From Tissierellales bacterium (GTDB taxonomy: Bacteria > Bacillota > Clostridia > Tissierellales > Tissierellaceae), in contig JASLAT010000034.1 in the NCBI GenBank assembly GCA_030146915.1, positions 124,001-188,000 of the forward strand: a stretch of DNA of 64,000 nt. The letters run 5' to 3'. The notes under the pieces were generated by a model. It ran no database searches and was not told where the DNA came from. It worked only from the letters and a program-made list of their open reading frames with translations. The translations under genes were made by a program, and so were the position numbers. This document shows positions 1 to 8,219 of the stretch, in pieces (positions within the stretch are counted from its first letter, which is position 1; every line of letters begins with the position of its first letter).

Positions 1-815
1 AATTATATACAAAAAGTTTTGCTTTGGACATAAGACATATACTTAAGAAAAATAAAATCGAAAATAAGATTCTATTTTTCTTAGAAGATGAATTTGAAAG
101 AATATTAAATTGTAAGAAAGTGAATAATGATTTTTTCTATATAGATATATCAGATAATCTTTATAAAGAATTTATATTTTATGATAATAATCGAAATGAA
201 ATAAAATTTAACCAAGAATCAAGAAAAATAAAACAATCTGAGATAGATAATTTAATTAATTTTTACTATAGCCTTATAAGTAAAGTAGATATAATAGTAG
301 TTAGCGATACCTTAGATATCTCATATATGGATATTATAAACAAACTCATAAAGATAGCTAGGGTTGAAGATAAAAAAATTATTCTTAAAATTGATAATCA
401 TAATAGCTTAAAAAGACTAGAGGAAACTCCAGATTATTTGATAGTAAGTGAAAATGTACTCCTTAAGAATAGTTTGATAATACCTGTCTCATTAGATGAG
501 TATATTTATGTTATAAACGAGCTTAAAAGCAAGGGATTTCATAAAATTATAGTAGACTTAGCTCAAAAGGGTATAATATATATAGAAGATTCTAATATAA
601 AAAAAATGGAAGCGGACTTACCTTGGTTGGGAGGTGTATCCTTGGATGCCATAGTTGCATCCATATTGATACTATATGGAAAAGATTTAAAAGAAGATCA
701 CTTTTTGAAATTATTAGCTTCTTATAGGTATAGTTATAGTTCTTATGAATTAGAAAGTATTAGAAAGAAAGATATATTGGAGCTTGTGAACAAATTTAAA
801 ATAGTTAAATTATAG
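1..815 (+). CDS. PfkB-family (1-phosphofructokinase-like) protein, degenerate, 5' end outside window
   Basis: The reading frame is open to the left edge, so the true start is probably upstream; a TTG at 24 is the first possible start inside the window. The visible part resembles the PfkB sugar kinase fold. The segment SFALDIRHILKKNKIENKI aligns with the GGKGxNVSxxLxxLG region of 1-phosphofructokinases, and GGVSLDAIVASILILYGKDL near the C-terminus stands where the catalytic GAGDxxxAG motif belongs. The aspartate in that motif is kept, but the glycines that form the anion hole and the GGKGxN substrate motif are not. It may therefore be a weak or inactive kinase, or a kinase with a changed substrate. 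It ends 11 bases before the next gene, which has its own good ribosome binding site, so the two may be co-transcribed. Family confidence is moderate; the substrate is unknown. Confidence 0.5.
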   Translation, partial: LYTKSFALDIRHILKKNKIENKILFFLEDEFERILNCKKVNNDFFYIDISDNLYKEFIFYDNNRNEIKFNQESRKIKQSEIDNLINFYYSLISKVDIIVVSDTLDISYMDIINKLIKIARVEDKKIILKIDNHNSLKRLEETPDYLIVSENVLLKNSLIIPVSLDEYIYVINELKSKGFHKIIVDLAQKGIIYIEDSNIKKMEADLPWLGGVSLDAIVASILILYGKDLKEDHFLKLLASYRYSYSSYELESIRKKDILELVNKFKIVKL

Positions 816-826
816 GAGGTAATACT

Positions 827-1468
827 ATGAATGAGAATATTAAAGAGAATTTGAGTAAGTTAGAATCAAAATTAGAAGAAAATTTTGATAAATTTGCTAA
901 TTTGACTAAAGCAAAATTAAGTAAAACTATAAAAAATGAAGATACTGTTTTAGTTATTATTGATATCCAAGAAAAATTAGCACCTGTTATAAATAATAAA
1001 GAAGAAATAATAAAAAATAGTAAAATTTTAATTGAAACAGCAAAAACTTTAAATTTTCCAATTATTTTAACAGAACAATATCCTCAGGGATTAGGAGAAA
1101 CTCTTCCTGAGATAAAAGAAGCATTAGAATTTAAAGGTAAGTTTTTTGAAAAAAATTATTTTTCAGCATACAAAGATGAAAGTATAAAGGAATATATAGA
1201 TTCCATAAAAAGACCCAATTTTATCTTATTAGGGATGGAGTCACATATTTGCTTATATCAAACAGCTAGGGATTTACTAATTAAAGGATATAATGTTGTT
1301 ATAGCGGAAGATGCAAGTGGATCAAGAACTAAAAAGAATCATTTAAATGGTATGGAGCTTATAAAAGGATATGGTGGTAGAATCAGCAATACTGAAACAA
1401 TAATGTTCGATCTTTTGTCTAAAGCGGGTACTGAAGAATTTAAAAAACTATCAAAACTAATAAAATAA
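827..1468 (+). CDS. isochorismatase-family cysteine hydrolase
   Basis: This 213-residue protein belongs to the isochorismatase-like amidohydrolase superfamily (nicotinamidase, isochorismatase and related amidases). The catalytic triad can be read as Asp46 in VLVIIDIQEK, Lys109 in FEKNYFSAY and Cys142 in GMESHICLYQTARDL, each in the expected place. The first 35 or so residues form a charged, probably helical extension (KLESKLEENFDKF) that ordinary family members of about 180 residues lack. The start is set by AGGAGG eight bases upstream. The substrate cannot be read from the sequence, and many genomes carry uncharacterised members like this. A hairpin with a short U run follows the gene. Confidence 0.8.
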   Translation: MNENIKENLSKLESKLEENFDKFANLTKAKLSKTIKNEDTVLVIIDIQEKLAPVINNKEEIIKNSKILIETAKTLNFPIILTEQYPQGLGETLPEIKEALEFKGKFFEKNYFSAYKDESIKEYIDSIKRPNFILLGMESHICLYQTARDLLIKGYNVVIAEDASGSRTKKNHLNGMELIKGYGGRISNTETIMFDLLSKAGTEEFKKLSKLIK

Positions 1469-1495
1469 ATAATTTATTTAATAAATATCTATATA

Positions 1496-1504
1496 TGGTA
1501 TAAT
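1496..1504 (+). promoter_or_regulatory. extended -10 promoter candidate
   Basis: TGGTATAAT is a full extended -10 element (TGn plus TATAAT). No clear -35 is seen, as is usual for extended -10 promoters. Transcription would start near 1511, just before a hairpin and then the metallophosphoesterase gene. Confidence 0.45.
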
Positions 1505-1513
1505 TATATAAAT

Positions 1514-1546
1514 GGGTTTACTAAATTTTTAGTAAACCTATTTTTA
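1514..1546 (+). terminator. hairpin with U run, terminator or attenuator
   Basis: A 12-bp stem (GGGTTTACTAA paired with TTAGTAAACCT) is followed by ATTTTTA. It could end transcription of the isochorismatase-like gene. Because the extended -10 element lies just upstream, it could also act as an attenuator before the metallophosphoesterase gene. Confidence 0.55.
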
Positions 1547-1561
1547 AAAAGAGGTGATAAA

Positions 1562-2299
1562 ATGGTATTTGCCATTGCTGACTTACACTTTGATAGCATT
1601 GGGGATAAACCTATGGATATTTTTGGTGAAAATTGGGAGGACCATGAAAATAAAATAATAAGTAATTGGAGTGGGCTGGTAGGAGAGAATGATTTGGTTT
1701 TGCTACCAGGTGATATATCTTGGGCTTTGAGACCGGAAGAGGCTTTTGAAGATTTAAAAAAAATAGAGAACTTACCGGGTAAAAAAATTATGATTAAAGG
1801 AAACCATGATTACTGGTGGGATAGTTTAAAAAAGTTAAAAGATTTTGAATTTAAAACCATAGAATATTTGCAAAATAATAGTTATATATATGATGAAATA
1901 GCTATAGCAGGTACTAGAGGTTGGGGTGACATTGAAGTAACCAGAGAAATAGAGAAGGATAATAATATAAAGCATGATGAGAAAATATTTAACAGAGAGC
2001 TACATAGGTTAAGACTCTCATTAGAAACGCTAAAAAATAAAAGTTATAAAAAATTAATAGTTATACTTCATTATCCACCTTTTAATGTTAGCCTAGAACC
2101 TAACGAATTTGGAGAAGTTTTAAAAGAGTTTGATGTAGATATATGTTTATATGGTCATTTACATGGTGATGGACATAAGTTTATAAAAGAAGGCTTAATA
2201 GATGGTATAGAATATCATTGTGTAGCCAGTGATTTTATAAACTTTTCTCCAAAAGAAATCTTAGAATCAGGAGGAAATTATGAAAGTAATAGTGACTAA
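1562..2299 (+). CDS. calcineurin-like metallophosphoesterase
   Basis: A 245-residue protein with the complete binuclear metallophosphoesterase signature: Asp7 and His9 in IADLHFD, Asp51 in LLPGDISWA, the GNHD block at 80-83, a later histidine in ILHYPPFN, and GHLHG near residue 198. The fold hydrolyses phosphoester or phosphoanhydride bonds using two metal ions. It has no signal peptide and so is probably cytoplasmic. The start has GAGGTGATAAA upstream. The last 20 bases overlap the start of nagB, so the two genes are translationally coupled. The substrate is not evident; related proteins are usually annotated only as metallophosphoesterase. Confidence 0.85.
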   Translation: MVFAIADLHFDSIGDKPMDIFGENWEDHENKIISNWSGLVGENDLVLLPGDISWALRPEEAFEDLKKIENLPGKKIMIKGNHDYWWDSLKKLKDFEFKTIEYLQNNSYIYDEIAIAGTRGWGDIEVTREIEKDNNIKHDEKIFNRELHRLRLSLETLKNKSYKKLIVILHYPPFNVSLEPNEFGEVLKEFDVDICLYGHLHGDGHKFIKEGLIDGIEYHCVASDFINFSPKEILESGGNYESNSD

Positions 2300-3014
2300 A
2301 GATTATGATGAAATGAGTCAAATAGCAGGAAAAATATTTAAAGAAAGAATTCAAAAAAATAAAGATATAGTTTTAGGTTTAGCAACAGGTAGTACTCCTA
2401 AAGGGCTTTATAAAGAATTAATAAAATATTATCAAAAAGGGGAGTTAGATTTTTCAAATGTCAAAACATTTAATTTAGATGAATATGTTGGTTTATCAGA
2501 AACAGATAAAACCAGCTATAGATATTTTATGAATAATATATTTTTTAATCATGTAAATATTAATAAAAAAAATATTCATATACCTGATGGTAAAGCAAAA
2601 AATTTAGAAAAATTTTGTTTAGAATATGATAAACGAATTGAAGATTGCGGTGGAATAGATTTACAACTTTTAGGAGTTGGAGAAGATGGTCATATAGCAT
2701 TTAATGAGCCGGGAGATTATCTATATACATCAACACATATTACAGAGCTAGCAGAATCTACTATTCAAGTAAATTCAAGGTTTTTCAACTCTATAGATGA
2801 GGTTCCTAAAACTGCTATTACAATGGGTATGTCAGGCATTATGAAATCAAAGGAAATTATACTTTTAGCAGATGGAAAGAAAAAATCAGAAGTTATATCT
2901 AAATTTTTAAATAATAAAAAAGTTAGTACAAATGTGCCTGTTTCATTCTTATGGATGCATCCAAATGTAACGGTGATAGTTGATGAAGAGGCTTATCAAG
3001 GAGTAGAAAAATGA
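2280..3014 (+). CDS. nagB: glucosamine-6-phosphate deaminase
   Basis: NagB converts glucosamine 6-phosphate to fructose 6-phosphate and ammonia, feeding amino sugars into glycolysis. The 244-residue length is typical. Readable motifs are GLATGSTPKGLYKEL (phosphate binding), FNLDEYVGL (with the catalytic Asp), SYRYFMNNIFF, and LLGVGEDGHIAFNEPG, which carries the family's active-site histidine and glutamate. The last block has Glu-Asp where many NagB proteins have Arg-Asn, a variation seen among Firmicutes. The ATG lies inside the preceding gene behind GGAGGAAAT, and the stop overlaps the next start as ATGA. No nagA is next to it, so it is not a complete N-acetylglucosamine operon. Confidence 0.92.
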   Translation: MKVIVTKDYDEMSQIAGKIFKERIQKNKDIVLGLATGSTPKGLYKELIKYYQKGELDFSNVKTFNLDEYVGLSETDKTSYRYFMNNIFFNHVNINKKNIHIPDGKAKNLEKFCLEYDKRIEDCGGIDLQLLGVGEDGHIAFNEPGDYLYTSTHITELAESTIQVNSRFFNSIDEVPKTAITMGMSGIMKSKEIILLADGKKKSEVISKFLNNKKVSTNVPVSFLWMHPNVTVIVDEEAYQGVEK

Positions 3015-3550
3015 TAGAAAAAGAAGTAAAAGTTTTAAATGTTGACTTGAAAGAAATGGAAAAAAAGCTTTTAAATATAGGAGCTAAGCTTATATCTGAT
3101 GAGAAGCAAATAAATATTATTTTTGATAGTAAGAATAAACATATAGAGAAAAATTTAGATGGTTATTTAAGAATAAGGGAAACTAAAGATAATGAAACTA
3201 AGAAAATAACTATGACTTATAAAAAGTCTTTAGGGGTAGAAAAAACAAGAAGTAATTTAGAAATAAATGTTACTCTAAATAGTTTAGACGAAAAAAATAA
3301 TATGATAAAAATATTATCGGAATTAGGATACCATATTTCTAGTATTGGTTATAAGGATAGAAAATCCTATTTATATCGTGATTTAAGATTTGATCTTGAT
3401 AAATGGGATAAGAAAACTTATCCTCATCCATATATGGAAATAGAGTTTGATAAAGAAGAGGATTTAGAGAATATTGTAGATGTTTTAAAATTAGATAAAA
3501 AAAATATTACTACAGAATCTATTTTACAATTACAGAAGAAACTGATATGA
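3011..3550 (+). CDS. CYTH-domain phosphohydrolase or class IV adenylate cyclase-like protein
   Basis: The N-terminus MIEKEVKVL gives the ExExK signature (Glu3, Glu5, Lys7) of the CYTH superfamily, which includes inorganic triphosphatases, thiamine triphosphatase and class IV adenylate cyclases. Further tunnel-lining charged residues can be seen in LDGYLRIRETKD, KITMTYKK, YKDRKSYLY and PYMEIEFDKEED. At 179 residues it is a single-domain member without the CHAD domain. The start overlaps the nagB stop by four bases (ATGA), which implies translational coupling. Most bacterial members hydrolyse tripolyphosphate or nucleoside triphosphates, so a triphosphatase role is more likely than cAMP synthesis; this is inference from the family. 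Confidence 0.8.
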   Translation: MIEKEVKVLNVDLKEMEKKLLNIGAKLISDEKQINIIFDSKNKHIEKNLDGYLRIRETKDNETKKITMTYKKSLGVEKTRSNLEINVTLNSLDEKNNMIKILSELGYHISSIGYKDRKSYLYRDLRFDLDKWDKKTYPHPYMEIEFDKEEDLENIVDVLKLDKKNITTESILQLQKKLI

Positions 3551-3627
3551 TAGAATGAATTATATAGCACTAAATTATAATCTTGTATAATATATTTTTT
3601 AAGATTTATTCCTTGAAAAGTTTTTAT

Positions 3628-3642
3628 ATAATTCAGAAGGTT
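3628..3642. promoter_or_regulatory. CodY-box-like sequence upstream of first binding-protein gene
   Basis: ATAATTCAGAAGGTT matches the CodY consensus AATTTTCWGAAAATT at 10 of 15 positions, including the TTCAGAA core. Two similar sequences lie upstream of the second binding-protein gene. In DNA this AT-rich a single 10/15 match is weak evidence. Confidence 0.25.
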
Positions 3643-3689
3643 GGTAATTTAGTGTTAAATATATGAATAATAATTATAGGAGTGATTTG

Positions 3690-5225
3690 ATGTTTAAAGA
3701 CAAAAGAATAATGTTGTTAGTAACACTTGTATTAGTTATGAGTATTACTTTAACAGCATGTGGAGGCGGTTCTAACGTAGATTTAGAAAACAAGGATACA
3801 TTAGTTATAGCTAATGGAGCAGATGCGCCTACTTTAGATCCACATAAGGAAAATGACAATGTATCAGCACAGGTTACAGGACAAATATTTAATAGGTTAA
3901 TACATGTTAATGAAGATATGGAGTTTGAACCAGAGATAGCTACTGAATGGGAAAATGTTGATGATTTAAACTGGATTTTTAAAATAAGACAAGGAGTAAA
4001 ATTCCATAATGGAGAAGAATTAACAGTAAACGATGTTAAATATTCTCTAGATAGACATAGAAATTCTATGGAGGTAGCTCATATATTAGAAGCTGTTGAA
4101 AATGTTGAAGTTATTGATGATGAAACAATCAAAATAACTACTAAAAAACCTTTTGCAGCATTACCTTCACATTTAGGACATAATACTGTTATGATGTTAC
4201 ATGAAGAAACAACAGAAAAATTAGGAGATAAATTTGGACAAGAACCTGTAGGAACAGGACCTTACCAATTTAAAAACTGGAATATTGGAGATAGTATTGA
4301 ATTAGCTAAATTTGATGATTATTTTGGAGAAGTTTCAACAGTAGAAAATATGGTATTTAAAAATATACCAGAGGGAACTAATAGGACTATTGGTTTAGAG
4401 ACTGGAGAAGTTGATATTGTAATTGAAATAGATCCAACTGATAAAGAAAGAGTAGAAGAGAATCCTGATTTAGAATATATATCAATTCCAGGTTTTGGAG
4501 TTGACTATATAGGATTTAACACTAAAAAAGAACCTTTCAATGACGTTAGAGTAAGACAGGCTATAAACTATGCTATAAACGTAGATGAAATAGTTGACGT
4601 TGTTATGGAAGGAACAGCATCAGTAGCTAAGGGACCTTTAGCAGAAAATGTTGTAGGTGCTAATAATGAATTAAAAGGATATGAATATAATCCAGAGAAA
4701 GCTAAAGAGTTATTGGCTGAAGCGGGTTATCCAGAAGGATTTAAAACAAGTTTAACAACTAACGATAATGGTTTGAGAGTTAGTATAGCAGAGATGGTTC
4801 AAGATCAATTAAAGCAAGTTGGTATAGATGTTGATGTAGATCAAGTTGAGTGGGGAGCTTATTTAGATAAAACAGCTGCTGGTGACCATGAAATGTTTAT
4901 ATTAGGATGGATAGCAACAACTGGTGATGCAGACTATGGTTTATCATCTAGATATTTATCTGAAAACCACGGTGGTGGCGGTAACAGAATGTTCTATACT
5001 AATGAAAAAGTGGATGAGCTTATAAAGGGTGCAAATGGAGAGATAAACCCTGAAAAGAGAATAGAAATGTACAAAGAAGCACAAGAAATAATACTTCAAG
5101 ATGCTCCAGATGTACTTCTTAAAAACAATGCTTTAACATTTGGATTACAAAAATATGTTAAAGGATTCGTACCACATCCATCAGGATCAAATGACTTTAC
5201 TAAGGTATATTTTGAAGCAGAATAG
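3690..5225 (+). CDS. ABC transporter substrate-binding lipoprotein, peptide/opine family
   Basis: An extracytoplasmic binding protein of the SBP_bac_5 (OppA/DppA) family that captures peptides for the downstream oppBCDF permease. The start is placed at the ATG behind AGGAGTGATTTG; an in-frame ATG 27 bases upstream has no ribosome binding site and would spoil the signal peptide. The 511-residue product begins with FKDKR, a hydrophobic core and the lipobox LTAC, which predicts lipidation at Cys24. Family motifs include GADAPTLDPHKENDN, NWIFKIRQGVKFHNGEEL and EPVGTGPYQFKNW. The next gene is a close paralogue. A strong terminator follows, so the gene can be transcribed alone, which is common for binding proteins needed in excess. 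Confidence 0.92.
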   Translation: MFKDKRIMLLVTLVLVMSITLTACGGGSNVDLENKDTLVIANGADAPTLDPHKENDNVSAQVTGQIFNRLIHVNEDMEFEPEIATEWENVDDLNWIFKIRQGVKFHNGEELTVNDVKYSLDRHRNSMEVAHILEAVENVEVIDDETIKITTKKPFAALPSHLGHNTVMMLHEETTEKLGDKFGQEPVGTGPYQFKNWNIGDSIELAKFDDYFGEVSTVENMVFKNIPEGTNRTIGLETGEVDIVIEIDPTDKERVEENPDLEYISIPGFGVDYIGFNTKKEPFNDVRVRQAINYAINVDEIVDVVMEGTASVAKGPLAENVVGANNELKGYEYNPEKAKELLAEAGYPEGFKTSLTTNDNGLRVSIAEMVQDQLKQVGIDVDVDQVEWGAYLDKTAAGDHEMFILGWIATTGDADYGLSSRYLSENHGGGGNRMFYTNEKVDELIKGANGEINPEKRIEMYKEAQEIILQDAPDVLLKNNALTFGLQKYVKGFVPHPSGSNDFTKVYFEAE

Positions 5226-5257
5226 AATAATATACAGAGGAATAAATCAAAAAATTA

Positions 5258-5284
5258 AGAGCTGATAATTCAGCTCTTTTTTTA
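5258..5284 (+). terminator. intrinsic terminator after first binding-protein gene
   Basis: An 8-bp stem, AGAGCTGA/TCAGCTCT, with a TAAT loop is followed directly by TTTTTTTAT. Confidence 0.85.
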
Positions 5285-5371
5285 TATAAAAAAAAGACTG
5301 GACAAATAACATGATATAGTATAAGATATATAGAAATATAAAAAAATAGATAGAAGATTTTAATTAAGCTT

Positions 5372-5386
5372 ACAATTCAGAAGATT
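5372..5386. promoter_or_regulatory. CodY-box-like sequence, distal, upstream of second binding-protein gene
   Basis: ACAATTCAGAAGATT matches AATTTTCWGAAAATT at 11 of 15 positions. It shares CAGAAG-TT context with the site before the first paralogue, so it may be inherited from the duplication. Confidence 0.28.
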
Positions 5387-5420
5387 GAGAAAATTAACTT
5401 AATAAAAAATCAAATATCTA

Positions 5421-5435
5421 AAAATTCAGAAAAAA
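5421..5435. promoter_or_regulatory. CodY-box-like sequence, proximal, upstream of second binding-protein gene
   Basis: AAAATTCAGAAAAAA matches the CodY consensus at 11 of 15 positions and lies directly before the ribosome binding site, where a bound repressor would block the transcript. Confidence 0.28.
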
Positions 5436-5447
5436 TGGAGGGGTTTT

Positions 5448-6962
5448 ATGTTAAAGAAAAAGAATGTACTTATTGCAATGATATTATTTATAATAATGGG
5501 GTTAACGGCTTGTACCGGAAATAAGGCTTCCGATGGTAATTTAGTAGTTGCAAATGTAAATGATGCAACTACCTTAGACTTGCAAGCATCTAACGATCAA
5601 CCATCAAGTAGAGTTTTTTCACATATTTATGAGAGTTTAGTTTCTTTTGATGAGAATATGGAAATACAACCTAAAATAGCTGAAAGTTGGGAGCAGCTAG
5701 ATGATTTAAACTGGGAGTTTAAAATAAAAGAGGGAGTTAAGTTCCATAATGGTGAGAATTTAGATGCTAAAGATGTAAAATTTAGTTTGGATAGACATAG
5801 AGAGTCACCAGAAGTAGGACATTTGTTAAAAAATATAGATTCAGTAGAGGTAATTGATGATTATAAAGTCTTAATAAAGACAAAAAAACCATTTGCAGCA
5901 TTATTGGCACATTTAAGCCACTATAGTACTGGTATTATTAATGAAAAAGCAGTAAATGAAGCAGGGGAGTCTTTTGGGCAAGAACCGGTGGGAACAGGCC
6001 CATATGAGTTAGAAGTTTGGAATATAGGTGATAACATAGTTTTAAAGCGATTTGAAGATTATCATGGTACTCCTGCTAAGATGGAAAAAATAACTTTTAA
6101 TGTTATTCCTGAAGCTACTAATAGAGTTATTGCTTTAGAAACAGGTGAGGTTCATATAGCTTATGACATTGACCCTGTTGATAAACAAAGGGTTATGGAA
6201 AGCGATGAATTAGAGTTTATAGAAGAGCCTTCTTTCTCTTTACAGTATATGGGTATGAATACTAGAAAAAAACCATTTGATAATAAAAAGGTAAGACAAG
6301 CTATAAACTATGCAATAAACAAGGAAGAGATTATAAAGTATGTATTAGAAGGTGCAGGAGAAAGAGCTAATACAACTTTACAATATAACATTCCAGGTTC
6401 AAATAAAGACTTAAAAGGTTATGATTATGATTTAGAAAAAGCTAAATCATTAATGAAGGAAGCGGGATATGAAGACGGATTTAAAACCGAAATTATGACA
6501 AATGATAGTCCAGTTAGGGGAAGAATAGCAGAATTAATACAAGATCAATTAAAAGAGATAAATATAAATCTTGATATTCAAGCTTTAGAATGGGGAAGCT
6601 ATTTAGATAAAACTAGTAGGGGTGAGCATGAAATGTATATGTTAGGATGGTCACCAAGTACAGGAGATGCTGATTATGGTTTAGGATCATTGTTCCATAG
6701 TGATAACATAGGGGCCGCAGGAAATAGGTCTTACTATGAATCTAAAGAAGTTGATGATTTATTAGATAAAGCAGCAGCGGAGAAAGATAGGGATTTAAGA
6801 AATAAATTTTATGAAGATGCACAGGTTATAATAATGGATGATGCTCCAATGGTTCCTATTTACTTCGATTCAAATACAGCAGGGATATTAAAGTCTGTAA
6901 AAGATTTCAGAATACAGCCTACTGGAAATATATTATTAGATAAAGTATATATTGAAGAGTAG
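5448..6962 (+). CDS. ABC transporter substrate-binding lipoprotein, paralogue of preceding gene
   Basis: A second SBP_bac_5 family peptide-binding lipoprotein of 504 residues. Lipobox LTAC predicts lipidation at Cys22 after a short basic, hydrophobic signal. It aligns along its whole length with the preceding product, for example DDLNWEFKIKEGVKFHNGE, EPVGTGPYELEVWNIGD, KKVRQAINYAINKEEI and HEMYMLGWSPSTGDADYGL. The pair is evidently a tandem duplication that has diverged, probably changing peptide preference. The start has GGAGGGG four bases upstream. It is separated from oppB by 312 bases containing a hairpin, a promoter and an attenuator-like hairpin, so it appears to form its own transcription unit. 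Confidence 0.92.
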   Translation: MLKKKNVLIAMILFIIMGLTACTGNKASDGNLVVANVNDATTLDLQASNDQPSSRVFSHIYESLVSFDENMEIQPKIAESWEQLDDLNWEFKIKEGVKFHNGENLDAKDVKFSLDRHRESPEVGHLLKNIDSVEVIDDYKVLIKTKKPFAALLAHLSHYSTGIINEKAVNEAGESFGQEPVGTGPYELEVWNIGDNIVLKRFEDYHGTPAKMEKITFNVIPEATNRVIALETGEVHIAYDIDPVDKQRVMESDELEFIEEPSFSLQYMGMNTRKKPFDNKKVRQAINYAINKEEIIKYVLEGAGERANTTLQYNIPGSNKDLKGYDYDLEKAKSLMKEAGYEDGFKTEIMTNDSPVRGRIAELIQDQLKEININLDIQALEWGSYLDKTSRGEHEMYMLGWSPSTGDADYGLGSLFHSDNIGAAGNRSYYESKEVDDLLDKAAAEKDRDLRNKFYEDAQVIIMDDAPMVPIYFDSNTAGILKSVKDFRIQPTGNILLDKVYIEE

Positions 6963-6994
6963 AAGCTTGATTTTAAATTAGAAAATGATTAAAT

Positions 6995-7022
6995 TGGGAA
7001 GTTTTATACTAAAAGCTTCCCA
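6995..7022 (+). terminator. hairpin after second binding-protein gene, weak terminator
   Basis: TGGGAAG pairs with CTTCCCA and the stem continues through TTTT/AAAA with one bulged G. No good U run follows (TTATCATG), so termination may be inefficient or the hairpin may mainly protect the mRNA 3' end. Confidence 0.5.
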
Positions 7023-7056
7023 TTATCATGTAATTCAAAGAAAATATATTTATTTG

Positions 7057-7085
7057 TTTACTAATCAAAAGTATTATGGTATAAT
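7057..7085 (+). promoter_or_regulatory. promoter for oppBCDF
   Basis: TTTACT, a 17-base spacer and TATAAT, with the TG of an extended -10 (TGGTATAAT). Transcription would start near 7092 and give a leader of about 180 bases before oppB. Together with the hairpins at 6995 and 7189 this accounts for the 312-base gap between genes. Confidence 0.55.
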
Positions 7086-7188
7086 ATTTTGATAATAGAC
7101 GAAATATTATACATCTTGATAAAACTGAATTATTTAATAATTCATATGTTTTAGTAAATTAAATGTAGACCATGAGAATTTATATTCG

Positions 7189-7226
7189 AAAGGAAGTGGT
7201 TACTTCTCCACTTCTTTTCTTTTTAT
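7189..7226 (+). terminator. attenuator-like hairpin between promoter and oppB
   Basis: AAAGGAAGTGG pairs with CCACTTCTTTT (11 bp including one G-U) and is followed by CTTTTTATTT. It stands about 100 bases after the predicted start of transcription and about 50 bases before oppB, so it would end transcription before the operon unless it is opened by an antiterminator. No T-box or known riboswitch motif was recognised upstream of it. Confidence 0.6.
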
Positions 7227-7274
7227 TTATTTATCAAGGTATATAATATTAAAATTAATATAGGAGGTAGAAAA

Positions 7275-8204
7275 ATGCACAAATATGTAATAAGAAGGTT
7301 AATTTTACTTATTCCTGTTATATTAGGCGTAACATTCATTGTATTTGGAATTATGTACCTAACACCAGGAGACCCAGCATCTATAAAGTTGGGGGAAATG
7401 GCTCCTCCGGAGCAAGTAGAAGCATTAAGAGAAGAAATGGGGCTAAATGATCCTTTTCTAGTACAATATGGTAGATATGTTAAAAAAGCAGTTTTTGAAG
7501 GGGATTGGGGAAGATCTATTCAGACTAATAGACCGGTATTTGATGATGTAATGTCTAGATTTCCAGCTACTTTAAAATTAGCAATAACTGCTTCCGTTAT
7601 ATCTATAGGGTTAGGAATACCCATCGGAATAATATCAGCTACGAGACAGTATACTTTAATAGATAGTGTTACAATGGTTTTTGCACTAATAGGAGTATCT
7701 ATGCCAGTGTTTTGGCTTGGACTAATGCTTATATTAGTATTTTCAGTTAAGCTTAAATTGTTACCATCAGGTGGTGCTAGTAGTTTAAAACATTTAATAT
7801 TACCTGCTGTAACTTTAGGTTTAAGTTCAACCGCAATAATAACTCGTATGACTAGATCATCAATGTTAGAAGTTATCAGACAGGATTACATTAGAACAGC
7901 AAGATCTAAGGGTGTTCCAGAGAGAACTGTAATAAATAAACATGCTTTAAAGAATGCTTTAATACCAGTTGTAACAGTAATAGGATTACAATTTGGAGGC
8001 TTATTAGGTGGGGCTGTTTTAACAGAAAATGTGTTCTCGTGGCCAGGAGTTGGAAGACTAATGGTAGATTCTATAAGGAAGAAAGACACCCCAACAGTAT
8101 TGGCAAGTGTCATATTTATATCTGTAACTTTTAGTATTGTGAACTTATTTATAGATATACTATACGCATTTATTGACCCAAGAATTAAATCACAGTATAA
8201 ATAG
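7275..8204 (+). CDS. oppB: peptide ABC transporter permease OppB/DppB
   Basis: A 309-residue inner-membrane permease of the OppB/DppB type: an N-terminal helix (RRLILLIPVILGVTFIVFGI), an extracellular loop, and five further membrane segments. The EAA loop that docks the ATPase is seen around residues 190-225 (IRQDYIRTARSKGVPERTVI followed by HALKNALIP). The start has AGGAGGT. It is the first gene of a compact oppBCDF operon with gaps of 15, 13 and 1 bases. Length and domain order are normal. Whether the substrate is dipeptides, oligopeptides or nickel cannot be decided here; the adjacent peptide-type binding proteins favour peptides. Confidence 0.92.
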   Translation: MHKYVIRRLILLIPVILGVTFIVFGIMYLTPGDPASIKLGEMAPPEQVEALREEMGLNDPFLVQYGRYVKKAVFEGDWGRSIQTNRPVFDDVMSRFPATLKLAITASVISIGLGIPIGIISATRQYTLIDSVTMVFALIGVSMPVFWLGLMLILVFSVKLKLLPSGGASSLKHLILPAVTLGLSSTAIITRMTRSSMLEVIRQDYIRTARSKGVPERTVINKHALKNALIPVVTVIGLQFGGLLGGAVLTENVFSWPGVGRLMVDSIRKKDTPTVLASVIFISVTFSIVNLFIDILYAFIDPRIKSQYK

Positions 8205-8219
8205 TTAGGAGGTAGAAAG

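Noticed and set aside
2640..2720. Glu-Asp in place of Arg-Asn in the NagB active-site block
   Set aside because: Catalytic residues remain and similar changes occur in Firmicute NagB proteins, so it is not evidence of a different enzyme.
3663..3689. Upstream ATG of the first binding-protein gene
   Set aside because: No ribosome binding site; the ATG at 3690 has AGGAGTG and gives a proper lipoprotein signal.
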